Both the position numbers and the translations under genes were made by a program. This document shows, one piece after another, positions 34,809 to 42,973 of a stretch of DNA of 64,000 nt. Numbering within the stretch: the first letter of the stretch is position 1; each line of letters starts with the position of its first letter. The notes below the pieces were generated by a model. That model saw only the letters and a list, made by a program, of their open reading frames with translations, searched no databases and had not been told where the DNA came from. The DNA comes from Faecalicatena faecalis (GTDB lineage: Bacteria; Bacillota; Clostridia; Lachnospirales; Lachnospiraceae). The stretch covers positions 1-64,000 of the forward strand of contig NZ_JABACJ020000027.1 in assembly GCF_012524165.2 (NCBI RefSeq). Direction: 5' to 3'.

Positions 34809-35744
34809 ATGCACGTAGGTGCAAAAGCTCAGAAAAAAGAAAAATCAGCCATGACGGTTTCCCTGTATGGGAACATCGTTTTCGTTATCCTGGAATTGAT
34901 CATGGCCGTATACACCAGTTCACAGGCCGTACTTCTGGATGCAATATATGACGGAGTCGAATTCTTCATGCTCCTTCCATCCATATTCTTGATTCCGCTC
35001 CTTTACAAGCCATCCAACGAAAAGCATCCCTTCGGGTATATGCAGATCGAGTCCATGTTCGTTGTTGTAAAAGGTGTGACTATGGCCGCCGTTACTATTG
35101 GGTTGATCTTCAATAATATCAATCTCATGCTCCATGGAGGACATACGGTCTCCTTCGGCACGATTGCCTGGTTCGAGCTGGCCGCCTGTATCCTCGGCGT
35201 TGCCGTTTCCATCTATCTGCGTAGGAAAAATAAGGTGATGAACTCCCATCTGGTAGAGATGGAGATGAATGGATGGCAGCTCGACAGTGTGGCGTCCCTG
35301 GGAATGGCGGTGGCTTTCTTTCTACCTGTCGTCATCCCATTCGGTCCTTTTAAGGGCCTTATACCGTACCTGGACCAGATTATTACCGTTGTGCTGTCCA
35401 TTTTCATGATTCCCACTCCAATCAAGGCGGTTATCCAAGGATTGAGAGATCTATTTCTGCTGCCCCCGGAAGAGGAAACAGTAGAAGAAATCAAAGAGAC
35501 AGTAGAGCCTATCCTGGAAGCATACGGCTACGAAAAGCTGTACTATGACATTGTCCGTACCGGACGCAAGCTGTGGATCAGCGTCTATATTACATTTGAC
35601 CGGGACGAAGTTTCCATCCGCCGTTTTAAAATCGTACAGAATTTCTGTATCCAGGCCCTTGCGAAAAAATATTCCGACTTTTATTTTGAACTTCTGCCCG
35701 ATATTGAATTCGTGTCTGACGATAAAAAAGAGAAAGAGGTATAA
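34809..35744 (+). CDS. Cation diffusion facilitator family transporter
   Basis: 311 residues. Six membrane segments with a metal-site-like motif in helix 2 (AVLLDAIYDGVEFF, Asp residues replacing the usual HxxxD) and NGWQLDSVASLGMAVAFF in helix 5, then a cytoplasmic C-terminal domain. It is expected to export Zn2+, Mn2+ or Fe2+ by proton exchange. The altered site leaves the metal uncertain. It ends 3 bp before trmO, so the two are co-transcribed. Confidence 0.85.
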   Translation: MHVGAKAQKKEKSAMTVSLYGNIVFVILELIMAVYTSSQAVLLDAIYDGVEFFMLLPSIFLIPLLYKPSNEKHPFGYMQIESMFVVVKGVTMAAVTIGLIFNNINLMLHGGHTVSFGTIAWFELAACILGVAVSIYLRRKNKVMNSHLVEMEMNGWQLDSVASLGMAVAFFLPVVIPFGPFKGLIPYLDQIITVVLSIFMIPTPIKAVIQGLRDLFLLPPEEETVEEIKETVEPILEAYGYEKLYYDIVRTGRKLWISVYITFDRDEVSIRRFKIVQNFCIQALAKKYSDFYFELLPDIEFVSDDKKEKEV

Positions 35745-35747
35745 GTC

Positions 35748-36434
35748 ATGGATTCCGTTTATACCATAAAGACCATCGCCCGCATCCAGAGCGATTTCCC
35801 TGAGAAATTCGGGATTCCACGCCAGAGCGGGCTGATTCAAGAGTTAAAGGCCAAGATCATCTTCGAGCCCGAATACCGTAACCCGGATGCACTAAAAGGA
35901 TTGGAGGGCTACTCCCACATATGGCTCATCTGGGGCTTTTCCAAGGCCGTCCGTAAGCACTGGTCCCCTACAGTGCGTCCGCCCCGCCTCGGTGGCAATC
36001 AGAGGATGGGGGTATTCGCGACCCGCTCTCCCTTCCGTCCGAATCCTCTGGGACTTTCCTTAGTTCGCTTAGATGGAATCGAGCCCACAGAGGAATCCGG
36101 CAGCATCCTCCATGTATCCGGTGCCGACCTTATGGACGGCACTCCTATCTTTGATATCAAACCGTATCTGCCCTATGTGGAAAGCTATCCCGATGCATGC
36201 GGAGGTTTTGGCACTGCAAAAAAGGATTATCGATTGGACGTGGACTGTCCATCTGCATACTTCGAACAGATTCCACCAGAACACCGGGATGCTCTTCTGG
36301 CCATCCTTGCACAGGACCCGCGCCCCTCATACCAGCAGGACCCTTCACGAATCTATGGGATGAAATATGCCATGATGAACGTAAAATTCTATGTAGAGGG
36401 AAAAACTCTGCATGTCTGCGGAATTGAAATATAA
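35748..36434 (+). CDS. trmO: tRNA N6-threonylcarbamoyladenosine(37)-N6-methyltransferase
   Basis: 228 residues, the usual bacterial length. The TsaA/UPF0066 barrel has TIARIQSDFPEKFGIPRQSGL, YSHIWLIWGFS and the hallmark GVFATRSPFRPNPLGLSLVRL, which binds S-adenosylmethionine. A C-terminal domain ends IYGMKYAMMNVKFYVEG. It methylates t6A37 in tRNA-Thr. Co-transcribed with the cation transporter and followed by a strong hairpin. Confidence 0.93.
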   Translation: MDSVYTIKTIARIQSDFPEKFGIPRQSGLIQELKAKIIFEPEYRNPDALKGLEGYSHIWLIWGFSKAVRKHWSPTVRPPRLGGNQRMGVFATRSPFRPNPLGLSLVRLDGIEPTEESGSILHVSGADLMDGTPIFDIKPYLPYVESYPDACGGFGTAKKDYRLDVDCPSAYFEQIPPEHRDALLAILAQDPRPSYQQDPSRIYGMKYAMMNVKFYVEGKTLHVCGIEI

Positions 36435-36475
36435 AATCACATTCAACAGGGAACTTTGTTTCCCAGCTCACAAAA

Positions 36476-36529
36476 ATATCCCTGTCAGGCCATGCACTTT
36501 CCCCAAAGTACATCGTCTGACAGGGATAT
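36476..36529. terminator. strong hairpin after trmO
   Basis: ATATCCCTGTCAG (36476-36488) pairs perfectly with CTGACAGGGATAT (36517-36529), with an inner ACTTT/AAAGT stem. It separates trmO (+) from the converging nan operon (-). Confidence 0.75.
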
Positions 36530-36576
36530 GTCTAAGTAAATCTTCCATAATCTACTTTTCTATATTCTTGATGAAG

Positions 36577-37419
36577 TTAAAATCTGTCCCCAAATTCATC
36601 TTTTTCTCTCTCCATAAGTGCCCGCAGAGTATTATCATGCAAAGTCTCTTTTTCGTACTTATTCTGTTCGAGAAAATAAGAATAAATGATGTCAAGCATC
36701 ACCAGCACTGGAAACTGCGGCGAGATCACATTTCCGTGGTTCAAATGCTTTAAAGAAGGTAAAAGCAGTACCTCATCACAAAATTCTTCCAACAGCTCCC
36801 GGTTCTTTGCAGTCACCATCACAGTCCTCGCCTTCCGCTTATGTGCTTCTCTCAAAAGGTAAAGGATCTCTTCGCGCTCTCCGCTGATGCTGATTCCGAA
36901 CACAAGGCATGACTGATTCTGGAAGACTGCCTGCATCCGCATCAGATCACTGTCCTGTATAGAATCGATATCCACACCGATCCTCATGAACCGAAGCTTC
37001 ATCTCCCTCGCTGCCAGTCCCGAACTCCCCATACCGCAAACAAATACTCTGGACGCCTGACTTAAATATCGGCTGATTCTGGCGATCTGCGCCTCATCCA
37101 CCAGACTATAAGTCTTGTTCAGCAGTTCCTGGTATACATTGAGTACCATCCTCGTATTCCCGGTTATCGACTCAGGCTTCTCCACAAATGTCTCCTCATA
37201 TTGATAGACAAACTCACGATACCCACGGTATCCACACTTCTTTGCAAAACGAGACAGAGAAGCTTCTGATACAAAAAGCTGTTCTGCAACTGCCTTTGCT
37301 GAGAAATCCATCTTCTTCCTGTTCTGAATAAAGAAGTCTGCAATGCTCTTCTCTACCGTTGTAAAGTTATCATAATTTGACTCAATAATCGGTACTACGG
37401 ACTTTACATAATATTCCAT
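36577..37419 (-). CDS. MurR/RpiR family regulator of the nan operon
   Basis: 280 residues. The N-terminal HTH_6 domain includes ADFFIQNRKKMDFSAKAVAEQLFVSEASLSRFAKKCGYRGYREF, and the C-terminal SIS domain includes VFVCGMGSSGLAAREMKLRFMRIG and VFGISISGEREEILYLLREA, which bind phospho-sugars. It is the last gene of the sialic-acid operon, so it is expected to sense N-acetylmannosamine-6-phosphate and control nan genes, like other RpiR-type NanR proteins (inference from context). Confidence 0.9.
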   Translation of the reverse strand: MEYYVKSVVPIIESNYDNFTTVEKSIADFFIQNRKKMDFSAKAVAEQLFVSEASLSRFAKKCGYRGYREFVYQYEETFVEKPESITGNTRMVLNVYQELLNKTYSLVDEAQIARISRYLSQASRVFVCGMGSSGLAAREMKLRFMRIGVDIDSIQDSDLMRMQAVFQNQSCLVFGISISGEREEILYLLREAHKRKARTVMVTAKNRELLEEFCDEVLLLPSLKHLNHGNVISPQFPVLVMLDIIYSYFLEQNKYEKETLHDNTLRALMEREKDEFGDRF

Positions 37420-37504
37420 ACCCCACCAATCCTATCTTAAAACTAATTCTCGTCCGCAACAAGGCTGTCCCCTCTCAGCATGACATACCCACAGCATTGT
37501 CTTT

Positions 37505-38434
37505 TTACTTTTCTATCTTACCACGCTTTCCCATAAAATGGTAGAACGCACCGAGCATTCCTGCATCATTTCTATGCTGAGCGAACTTGATCGTGGTACA
37601 TTGTGCGATGCTCGAAACAAGATATCTTGCCACGGCATTCTCGATCCGTTCCTTTAAATACTCCTCCTGAGCCATGATTCCGCCTCCGAGCACGACTGTC
37701 TGAGGATTCAGTACATAGCAGATATTCGCGATTCCCCTGCCGAGAATATCCACCATCTCATCAATCGCCTGAATACAAATCTCATCTCCTGCCTTTGCCT
37801 CTTCAAAGATATGATACCCATTCCAGAAATGAGCCGGCTCACCTTTTCTTAGGGCTACCTTCTTCGTCAGGATGCTGGCTGCCCCAAGTGTCTGGAAATC
37901 GCTGTCGAACATATGCATATATCCGACCTCACAGGCACTATTGCTAAATCCATGGAACACTTTGTGATCCAGTACAATACATCCGCCGATTCCGGTACCA
38001 ATAGTCAGCATCAGCGTACTGCTGCTCCCCTTAGCAGAGCCGGATTCACTCTCTGCGAGGCCTGCACAGTTCACATCGTTTTCCACCTCACATGGAATCC
38101 CAAAGGTCTCCTCCATGACTTCTTTAAATCTTGTCCCCGCGTAATTCGGAATCAATGGAGCCGAATAGAAAATCTCACCCTTTTCCGTATCCACCATTCC
38201 CGCTGTGGAGATACAGATTCCACTGATTTCTTCCTTCCTTTTTAATTCCTGTACAATCCCGACCGCCTTTTTCAAAATAGACGGGCCGCCCTTTTCAGCC
38301 TCCGTGCGCATCTCACTGCGGGTCAAGATCTTTCCTGTCCCATCAATGATCCCATACTTGATCGCGGTGCCTCCGATATCAATGCTCACATACTTTTTAG
38401 CTGCTGCATCCGCCTGTGAATGATGCAAAGTCAT
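37505..38434 (-). CDS. nanK: N-acetylmannosamine kinase, ROK family
   Basis: 309 residues from ATG 38434 (AAAGGAG nine bases upstream). The ATP-binding start is KYVSIDIGGTAIKYGIIDG. The sugar and catalytic region reads CEVENDVNCAGLAE, with the base Asp in ENDVN, followed by TLMLTIGTGIGGCIVLD. The usual ROK zinc motif C-x-C-G-x-x-G-C is missing; after ACEVGYMH comes FDSDFQTLGAASIL. The enzyme phosphorylates ManNAc released by NanA, giving NanE's substrate. Operon position supports the assignment. Confidence 0.88.
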   Translation of the reverse strand: MTLHHSQADAAAKKYVSIDIGGTAIKYGIIDGTGKILTRSEMRTEAEKGGPSILKKAVGIVQELKRKEEISGICISTAGMVDTEKGEIFYSAPLIPNYAGTRFKEVMEETFGIPCEVENDVNCAGLAESESGSAKGSSSTLMLTIGTGIGGCIVLDHKVFHGFSNSACEVGYMHMFDSDFQTLGAASILTKKVALRKGEPAHFWNGYHIFEEAKAGDEICIQAIDEMVDILGRGIANICYVLNPQTVVLGGGIMAQEEYLKERIENAVARYLVSSIAQCTTIKFAQHRNDAGMLGAFYHFMGKRGKIEK

Positions 38435-38543
38435 ATCCAACACTCCTTTCATGTCGAAAAGGCCAGACCCCGGCAGTATATTTGATAATCCTCATCATCA
38501 AACACACCATGACCAGGTGCCTGACCCTCTTTTTTCTATTGTA

Positions 38544-38996
38544 CTACTGAATCTTCACTTTGAAAATTGCTTTTTTGATTGCTTTTGGTCCGTCTACCTC
38601 CACTGCTGTGCGATGCGCATCATGAGGATAGCAAATCAGAAAATCGCCTTCATTCAACACGACATGGCTGTTCGGCTCTCCGTCTAAAGGAAGGAAATCA
38701 CCTTCCGGCTGGAACTCCTTCTGCTCCATGTTCTCAATGAAATTGACGTCGATCTGTTCTGGTCCGTCAAGCATCACATGGATATCCAGGTACTGTCTGT
38801 GTGCCTCCCAGAAACGCTCTTCTGGTGTAGTCGTCGTATACTCAACGATATTCACAAACAGTCTGTCTCCATCGATCTTGTGCGTTCCTTTTTCGAATGA
38901 CATCAGATCATGTTCTTTCACATAATCAAAACATTCCTTGATCTGGCTGTCCAAATAGCTGTATTCACTTAAATTTCGGATATTTCCAAAAATCAT
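38544..38996 (-). CDS. YhcH/YjgK/YiaL family protein (sialic-acid anomerase-like)
   Basis: 150 residues from ATG 38996; a start further up at 39032 lacks a good site. It is a cupin-like beta-barrel: HRQYLDIHVMLDGPEQIDVNF with His and Asp, WEAH before it, and NEGDFLICYPHDAHRTAVEV near the end giving the metal-binding His set. E. coli relatives next to nan genes (YhcH/NanQ) speed opening or anomerisation of sialic acid. Its position between nanK and the transporter supports that role. Confidence 0.88.
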   Translation of the reverse strand: MIFGNIRNLSEYSYLDSQIKECFDYVKEHDLMSFEKGTHKIDGDRLFVNIVEYTTTTPEERFWEAHRQYLDIHVMLDGPEQIDVNFIENMEQKEFQPEGDFLPLDGEPNSHVVLNEGDFLICYPHDAHRTAVEVDGPKAIKKAIFKVKIQ

Positions 38997-39082
38997 AGCC
39001 CACGATCCTTTCTTGAAACCGCAGATCAGCATGACCTACTGACCTGCGGCTTACAATACCTTATATGCTTTTCTTTTTTCAC

Positions 39083-40588
39083 TTAGTCCTTGTAGATTGT
39101 TGTATATGGTGCCGGTACGGAGGTATCTCCTTTTACCTTTCTCCAGATCAGGCTGGCCGGAATTCCTACTACAAGTGATACTGTAATTGTAATTACAGAG
39201 TATGACCAGATTGTAACGCTTCCTGCCGGTGAAAAATATTTCACGCTGATGATCACGATAGATGCTGCGATGAATGCCAATGTAGCGCCAAATGTGTTGG
39301 CAACCTTTGTAAATGCACCCAGGATAAATGTTCCTACCAGAATACCAAGTACAAGTCCCATGAATCCGTTGAACCATTCATATGCAGATTTTACTCCGCC
39401 GTTTGCAAGTACCATTGCAACTACGATAGAGAAGATACCTACGATCAGAGATACATACTGTCCGATCTTTGTCTGTTTCTCAAAGCTTAATTCTTTCTTG
39501 GACAGACGGGACTGAATATCCAGCGTCCAACTAGAAGCTACAGAGTTAAGACCTGTTGACAGTGTGGACTGGGATGCCGCATAAATAGCTGCAAGCAGAA
39601 GTCCTGTAATACCTACCGGAAGCTCAAATGCAATATAGGATGCGAAGATCTGATCCTGTGCTGCTGCCGGTGGAAGTGCATGCTGCTGATAGAATACATA
39701 CAGTCCGGTACCGATCAGGTAGAATACGGTTGCAATAAAGATGGATAATGCTCCATTTGTCAGCATCATCTTATTCAGTTTCTTTGTATCTGTTGTTGTT
39801 GTAAAACGCTGTACAATATCCTGGCTGGATACATAGGAGCCCATTGTGTTGAGTCCTGCACCAACGATCAGAATAAATACACTGTCTTTGAAAATGTTCG
39901 GGTTAAAGATCGGCTGATCTACTGCAAGGAACTTATGCTCTGTTGCAAAAGATGCGAAGATTGCCCCGATTCCTCCATCGATATGTGACAGAAGGAAAAT
40001 CAGTGCAAAGGTAACACCGATCAGTAACACAGATCCCTGGATAAAGTCTGTCCAAAGTACAGATTTAAGTCCGCCTGTGTAAGAGTAAATGATTGCAATA
40101 ATACCCATGATGATGATCAGGATATTTACGTTGATTCCCATCAGGTTTGAAAGCACCATACATGGAAGGTACATAATAATGGACATACGTCCCACCTGAT
40201 AGATGATGAACATCACTGCACCGAGGACACGAAGCCCCTTACTTCCGAAACGCAGCTCCAGATAATGGTAAGCTGTATCGATGTCCAGTTTACTGTAGAT
40301 TGGAAGGAAAAACTTAATGGTCAGCGGGATTGCTACCAGCATACCCAACTGTGCGAACCACATGATCCAAGTTCCTGCATATGAGTTTCCTGCCAGTGAC
40401 AGGAAAGAAATCGGACTTAATAATGTTGCGAAAATAGATACGGAGGTTACCCACCACGGTACGGTTCCGTCTCCCTTAAAGTACTCTTTTCCCTTCATCT
40501 CTTTCTTTGCGAAATGAAGTCCGGCAAATAATACTGCCGCCAGATATACAATCAAAATGATTAAATCTATGACTGTAAAACCCTGCAT
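39083..40588 (-). CDS. Sodium:solute symporter, likely sialic-acid transporter
   Basis: 501 residues with about 13 membrane helices and the SSS-family core: WWVTSVSIFATLLSPISFLSLAGNSYAGTW (Na+ and substrate helix 1), RFGSKGLRVLGAVMFIIYQVGRM, GLKSVLWTDFIQGSVLL, and AIYAASQSTLSTGLNSVASSW (helix 8, Ser-rich Na+ site). SSS-type sialic-acid importers are known in Salmonella and Clostridioides. The position between nanA and yhcH makes sialic acid the probable substrate. Confidence 0.9.
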   Translation of the reverse strand: MQGFTVIDLIILIVYLAAVLFAGLHFAKKEMKGKEYFKGDGTVPWWVTSVSIFATLLSPISFLSLAGNSYAGTWIMWFAQLGMLVAIPLTIKFFLPIYSKLDIDTAYHYLELRFGSKGLRVLGAVMFIIYQVGRMSIIMYLPCMVLSNLMGINVNILIIIMGIIAIIYSYTGGLKSVLWTDFIQGSVLLIGVTFALIFLLSHIDGGIGAIFASFATEHKFLAVDQPIFNPNIFKDSVFILIVGAGLNTMGSYVSSQDIVQRFTTTTDTKKLNKMMLTNGALSIFIATVFYLIGTGLYVFYQQHALPPAAAQDQIFASYIAFELPVGITGLLLAAIYAASQSTLSTGLNSVASSWTLDIQSRLSKKELSFEKQTKIGQYVSLIVGIFSIVVAMVLANGGVKSAYEWFNGFMGLVLGILVGTFILGAFTKVANTFGATLAFIAASIVIISVKYFSPAGSVTIWSYSVITITVSLVVGIPASLIWRKVKGDTSVPAPYTTIYKD

Positions 40589-40662
40589 ATCATCTTCCTC
40601 CTAATGTTTTCTCTCATAATTCCTCTTTTGTATCCCATTGATCTGATACGAAAGCCCGTCTC

Positions 40663-41580
40663 TTACAGATATTTTGCCTTTGCATCTCGAATCATCTTAG
40701 CAGCTTCTTCTACGATTGCCATATCAGACTCGATCAGAGATGGAAGCGGTTTGTGTACTCCACCCAATTCCAGGCCTTCATTGATCTTTAAGATTGCCTT
40801 AATTACACCGTACATGTTGCCGTGTGCGGAACACATCTTGTAGATAATGGAATTGACTGCATACTGCAGCTCTCTTGCTTCTTCCATCTTACCAGCTCTC
40901 ACATACTCATCCAGCTTGAGGAATAATTCAGGCATTGCACCATAAGTACCACCGATCGCGCCCTCTGCTCCGATTACACGTCCACTCATGAACTGCTCAT
41001 CTGGACCATTAAAGATCACATAATCCTCTCCTGCTGCATCCTTGAACATCTGGATATCCTGTACCGGCATAGAAGAGTTCTTTACACCGATGACTCTTTT
41101 ATTCTTTCTCATCTCTGCGAACAGGCTCATAGTCAGTGCGACACCTGCTAACTGTGGGATGTTGTAGATGACGAAGTCTGTGTTCGGTGCTGCATCGCTG
41201 ATGTCATTCCAGTACTGTGCGATTGCATACTCAGGCAGGTGGAAATAAATCGGAGGAATTGCAGCGATTGCATCTACTCCAAGGCTCTCTGCGTGTGCAG
41301 CTAACTCCCTGCTGTCCTCTGTGTTGTTACATGCAACATGGGCAATGACAGTCAGTTTTCCTTTCGCTTCCTTCATTACATTTTCCAGTACTACCTTCTT
41401 GTCCTCAACGCTCTGATAAATACATTCTCCAGAAGATCCGTTCACATAGACACCTTTTACTCCCTTTTCGATGAAGTAGCGTGTCAAGGCCTGCACTCCT
41501 TCTGGGCTGATTTTTCCTTCTTTGTCATAGCATGCGTAAAATGCCGGGATAACGCCTTTGTACTTCTCCAAGTTTCTCAT
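40663..41580 (-). CDS. nanA: N-acetylneuraminate lyase
   Basis: 305 residues from ATG 41580 after AAAAGGAG. It is a TIM-barrel of the DHDPS/NAL family. The GSSGEC substrate loop, FVIYNIPQLAGV with Tyr139 and VIGVKNSS with the Schiff-base Lys167 match E. coli Tyr137 and Lys165. It cleaves N-acetylneuraminate into ManNAc and pyruvate in the cytoplasm. It is the second gene of the operon, after nanE. Confidence 0.95.
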   Translation of the reverse strand: MRNLEKYKGVIPAFYACYDKEGKISPEGVQALTRYFIEKGVKGVYVNGSSGECIYQSVEDKKVVLENVMKEAKGKLTVIAHVACNNTEDSRELAAHAESLGVDAIAAIPPIYFHLPEYAIAQYWNDISDAAPNTDFVIYNIPQLAGVALTMSLFAEMRKNKRVIGVKNSSMPVQDIQMFKDAAGEDYVIFNGPDEQFMSGRVIGAEGAIGGTYGAMPELFLKLDEYVRAGKMEEARELQYAVNSIIYKMCSAHGNMYGVIKAILKINEGLELGGVHKPLPSLIESDMAIVEEAAKMIRDAKAKYL

Positions 41581-41664
41581 GATACATTCTCCTTTTCTTA
41601 TATGAATCAACTGACATTGTTACCTGTTTGAATGGTCTGTTCTAATCAGACACTTCCAAAGCTT

Positions 41665-42351
41665 TTAGTCAAGCGCCTCTGCGAATGACTTTGTGATGAG
41701 CTGCGGCCTTGTGATAATAGAGCCGACCACCACTGCATATGCGCCGAGTTCAATCACTCTCTTCGCCTTTTCCGGTGTGTTGACATTTCCCTCTGCAATT
41801 ACCGGATGCTTTACATTTTTTACGATTGTCCTTAAGATTTCAAAATCGTTCTCTTCTATCTTTAAGTCTTTGCTCTGCTCTGTATATCCAACCATTGTCG
41901 TTCCGATAAAATCAAAACCGATCTCGTCTGCATGGAGTGCCTCCTCCACTGTGGAGCAGTCTGCCATAAAGAGCTGATCTGGATATTTTGCCTTTACCTC
42001 TGCAAAAAATTCATCCAGGCTCACACCTTTTGGACGCTTATCAAGTGTCGCATCCATAGCGATGATTTCCGGCTTCACCTCCATCAGTTCATCAATCTCC
42101 TTCATGGTAGGTGTGATGTATACCTTGCTGTCCGCATAATCGCGTTTGACAATCCCTATGATCGGAAGGTCTACCTGGGACTGAATCTCAGCAATATCTT
42201 CTTTCGTGTTCGCACGGATACCGGACGCACCACCTTCCTTTGCAGCCAGTGCCATTCTTCCCATAATAAAGGAAGAATGCAGTGGTTCATGAGGAAGTGC
42301 CTGACAGGATACGATAAGTTTTCCTTTTAACTGTTCTACACGTTCATTCAT
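41665..42351 (-). CDS. nanE: N-acetylmannosamine-6-phosphate 2-epimerase
   Basis: 228 residues from ATG 42351, which has AAGGAGG seven bases upstream; a longer frame up to 42489 runs through the promoter and is rejected. It is a TIM-barrel with LIVSCQALPHEPLHSS, IIGIVKRDYADSKVYITPT (catalytic Lys), LFMADCSTVEEALHADEIGFDFIGTT and VIAEGNVNTPEKAKRVIELGAYAVVVGSIITRP. It converts ManNAc-6-P to GlcNAc-6-P, which then enters NagA/NagB metabolism. First gene of the operon. Confidence 0.95.
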   Translation of the reverse strand: MNERVEQLKGKLIVSCQALPHEPLHSSFIMGRMALAAKEGGASGIRANTKEDIAEIQSQVDLPIIGIVKRDYADSKVYITPTMKEIDELMEVKPEIIAMDATLDKRPKGVSLDEFFAEVKAKYPDQLFMADCSTVEEALHADEIGFDFIGTTMVGYTEQSKDLKIEENDFEILRTIVKNVKHPVIAEGNVNTPEKAKRVIELGAYAVVVGSIITRPQLITKSFAEALD

Positions 42352-42381
42352 CTTTTCATCCTCCTTGCTTGATCTGTTATT

Positions 42382-42440
42382 AGTATAGTCTTGTATGTTT
42401 TTAATTTCAATACTTGTCGATTTCATTGAAAGTTCTTTCA
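42382..42440 (-). promoter_or_regulatory. nan operon promoter and upstream inverted repeat
   Basis: On the minus strand, TTGAAA (42410-42405), a 17-bp spacer and TATACT (42387-42382), about 30 bp before nanE. Sixteen bases upstream of the -35 is a 6-bp inverted repeat TGAAAG-N2-CTTTCA (42427-42440), a candidate site for the RpiR regulator. The remaining stretch 42441-42616 is AT-rich without further recognisable signals. Confidence 0.65.
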
Positions 42441-42616
42441 CACTTTTTTCTTTCGACATGGCAATATACCTATTTTTAAGTACCTTCATTTGTTAAAATT
42501 GCACAATCCCTCGTTCCTTCTTTCTGTAGAAAGGGCTGTTTTATAAACTTTCTGTTAATCCTCGATTAATATTTTTGAAATTTCCGAAAAAATTGTAAAA
42601 AAATGAAATTTTCTTA

Positions 42617-42645
42617 TTGACAAATCCACCTCCTCTGAGTATAAT
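42617..42645 (+). promoter_or_regulatory. consensus promoter of tRNA-Trp
   Basis: TTGACA (42617-42622), a 17-bp spacer and TATAAT (42640-42645): a perfect consensus, 35 bp before the tRNA 5' end. Confidence 0.85.
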
Positions 42646-42679
42646 AATCAAGTGACTGATAACTGAGTCACAAACATAT

Positions 42680-42750
42680 AGGGGATTGGTCAAATGGTAT
42701 GATAGGGGTCTCCAAAACCTTTGGTGGGAGTTCGATTCTCTCATCCCCTG
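42680..42750 (+). tRNA. tRNA-Trp(CCA)
   Basis: Acceptor AGGGGAT pairs with ATCCCCT (42743-42749), discriminator G42750. The anticodon loop CTCCAAA gives CCA. T-arm GGGAG/CTCTC encloses TTCGATT. CCA is not encoded. A C-rich/A-T hairpin follows (about 42763-42791) as terminator. The ICE begins just downstream. Confidence 0.95.
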
Positions 42751-42808
42751 TTTTTAGAAGTCAAAAACTCCTTATAGAAAGGAGGATTTTGGATTCTCTC
42801 AATTTTTT

Positions 42809-42838
42809 GGTAATCGTAAGGTAATCAAAAAGGTAATC
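42809..42838. repeat. three GGTAATC direct repeats near ICE left end
   Basis: GGTAATC occurs at 42809, 42820 and 42832, spaced 11 and 12 bases, about one helical turn. Such phased repeats near an element end are typical of integrase arm-binding sites. The integrase and the right end are outside the window, so the att assignment is inference. Confidence 0.4.
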
Positions 42839-42841
42839 AAG

Positions 42842-42874
42842 AATAACCAACTTAGTAAAGTTGGTTATTTTTTT
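42842..42874 (+). terminator. intrinsic terminator at ICE left end
   Basis: AATAACCAACTT (42842-42853) pairs perfectly with AAGTTGGTTATT (42858-42869), 4-base loop, then a T-run. It insulates the element from chromosomal read-through. Confidence 0.85.
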
Positions 42875-42914
42875 GTCTTAAACTCATCTAAAATTAAAAA
42901 TAAACCATTCTTTT

Positions 42915-42942
42915 AGACGTTCAAAAGTGAGCGTCTTTTTTT
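42915..42942 (+). terminator. terminator hairpin just before the adhesin gene
   Basis: AGACGTTCA (42915-42923) pairs with TGAGCGTCT (42928-42936), one G-T pair, followed by six or seven Ts. It ends only about 30 bases before the adhesin ATG, so it may act as an attenuator of that gene. Confidence 0.65.
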
Positions 42943-42973
42943 GACCCCAAAATTAAAAGGAGAATTAAATACA

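Noticed and set aside
42352..42489. N-terminal extension of NanE
   Set aside because: It runs through the nan promoter and has no family similarity; ATG 42351 follows AAGGAGG.
42541..42744. Minus-strand frame across tRNA-Trp
   Set aside because: It is the complement of the tRNA and its promoter, so it is not a gene.
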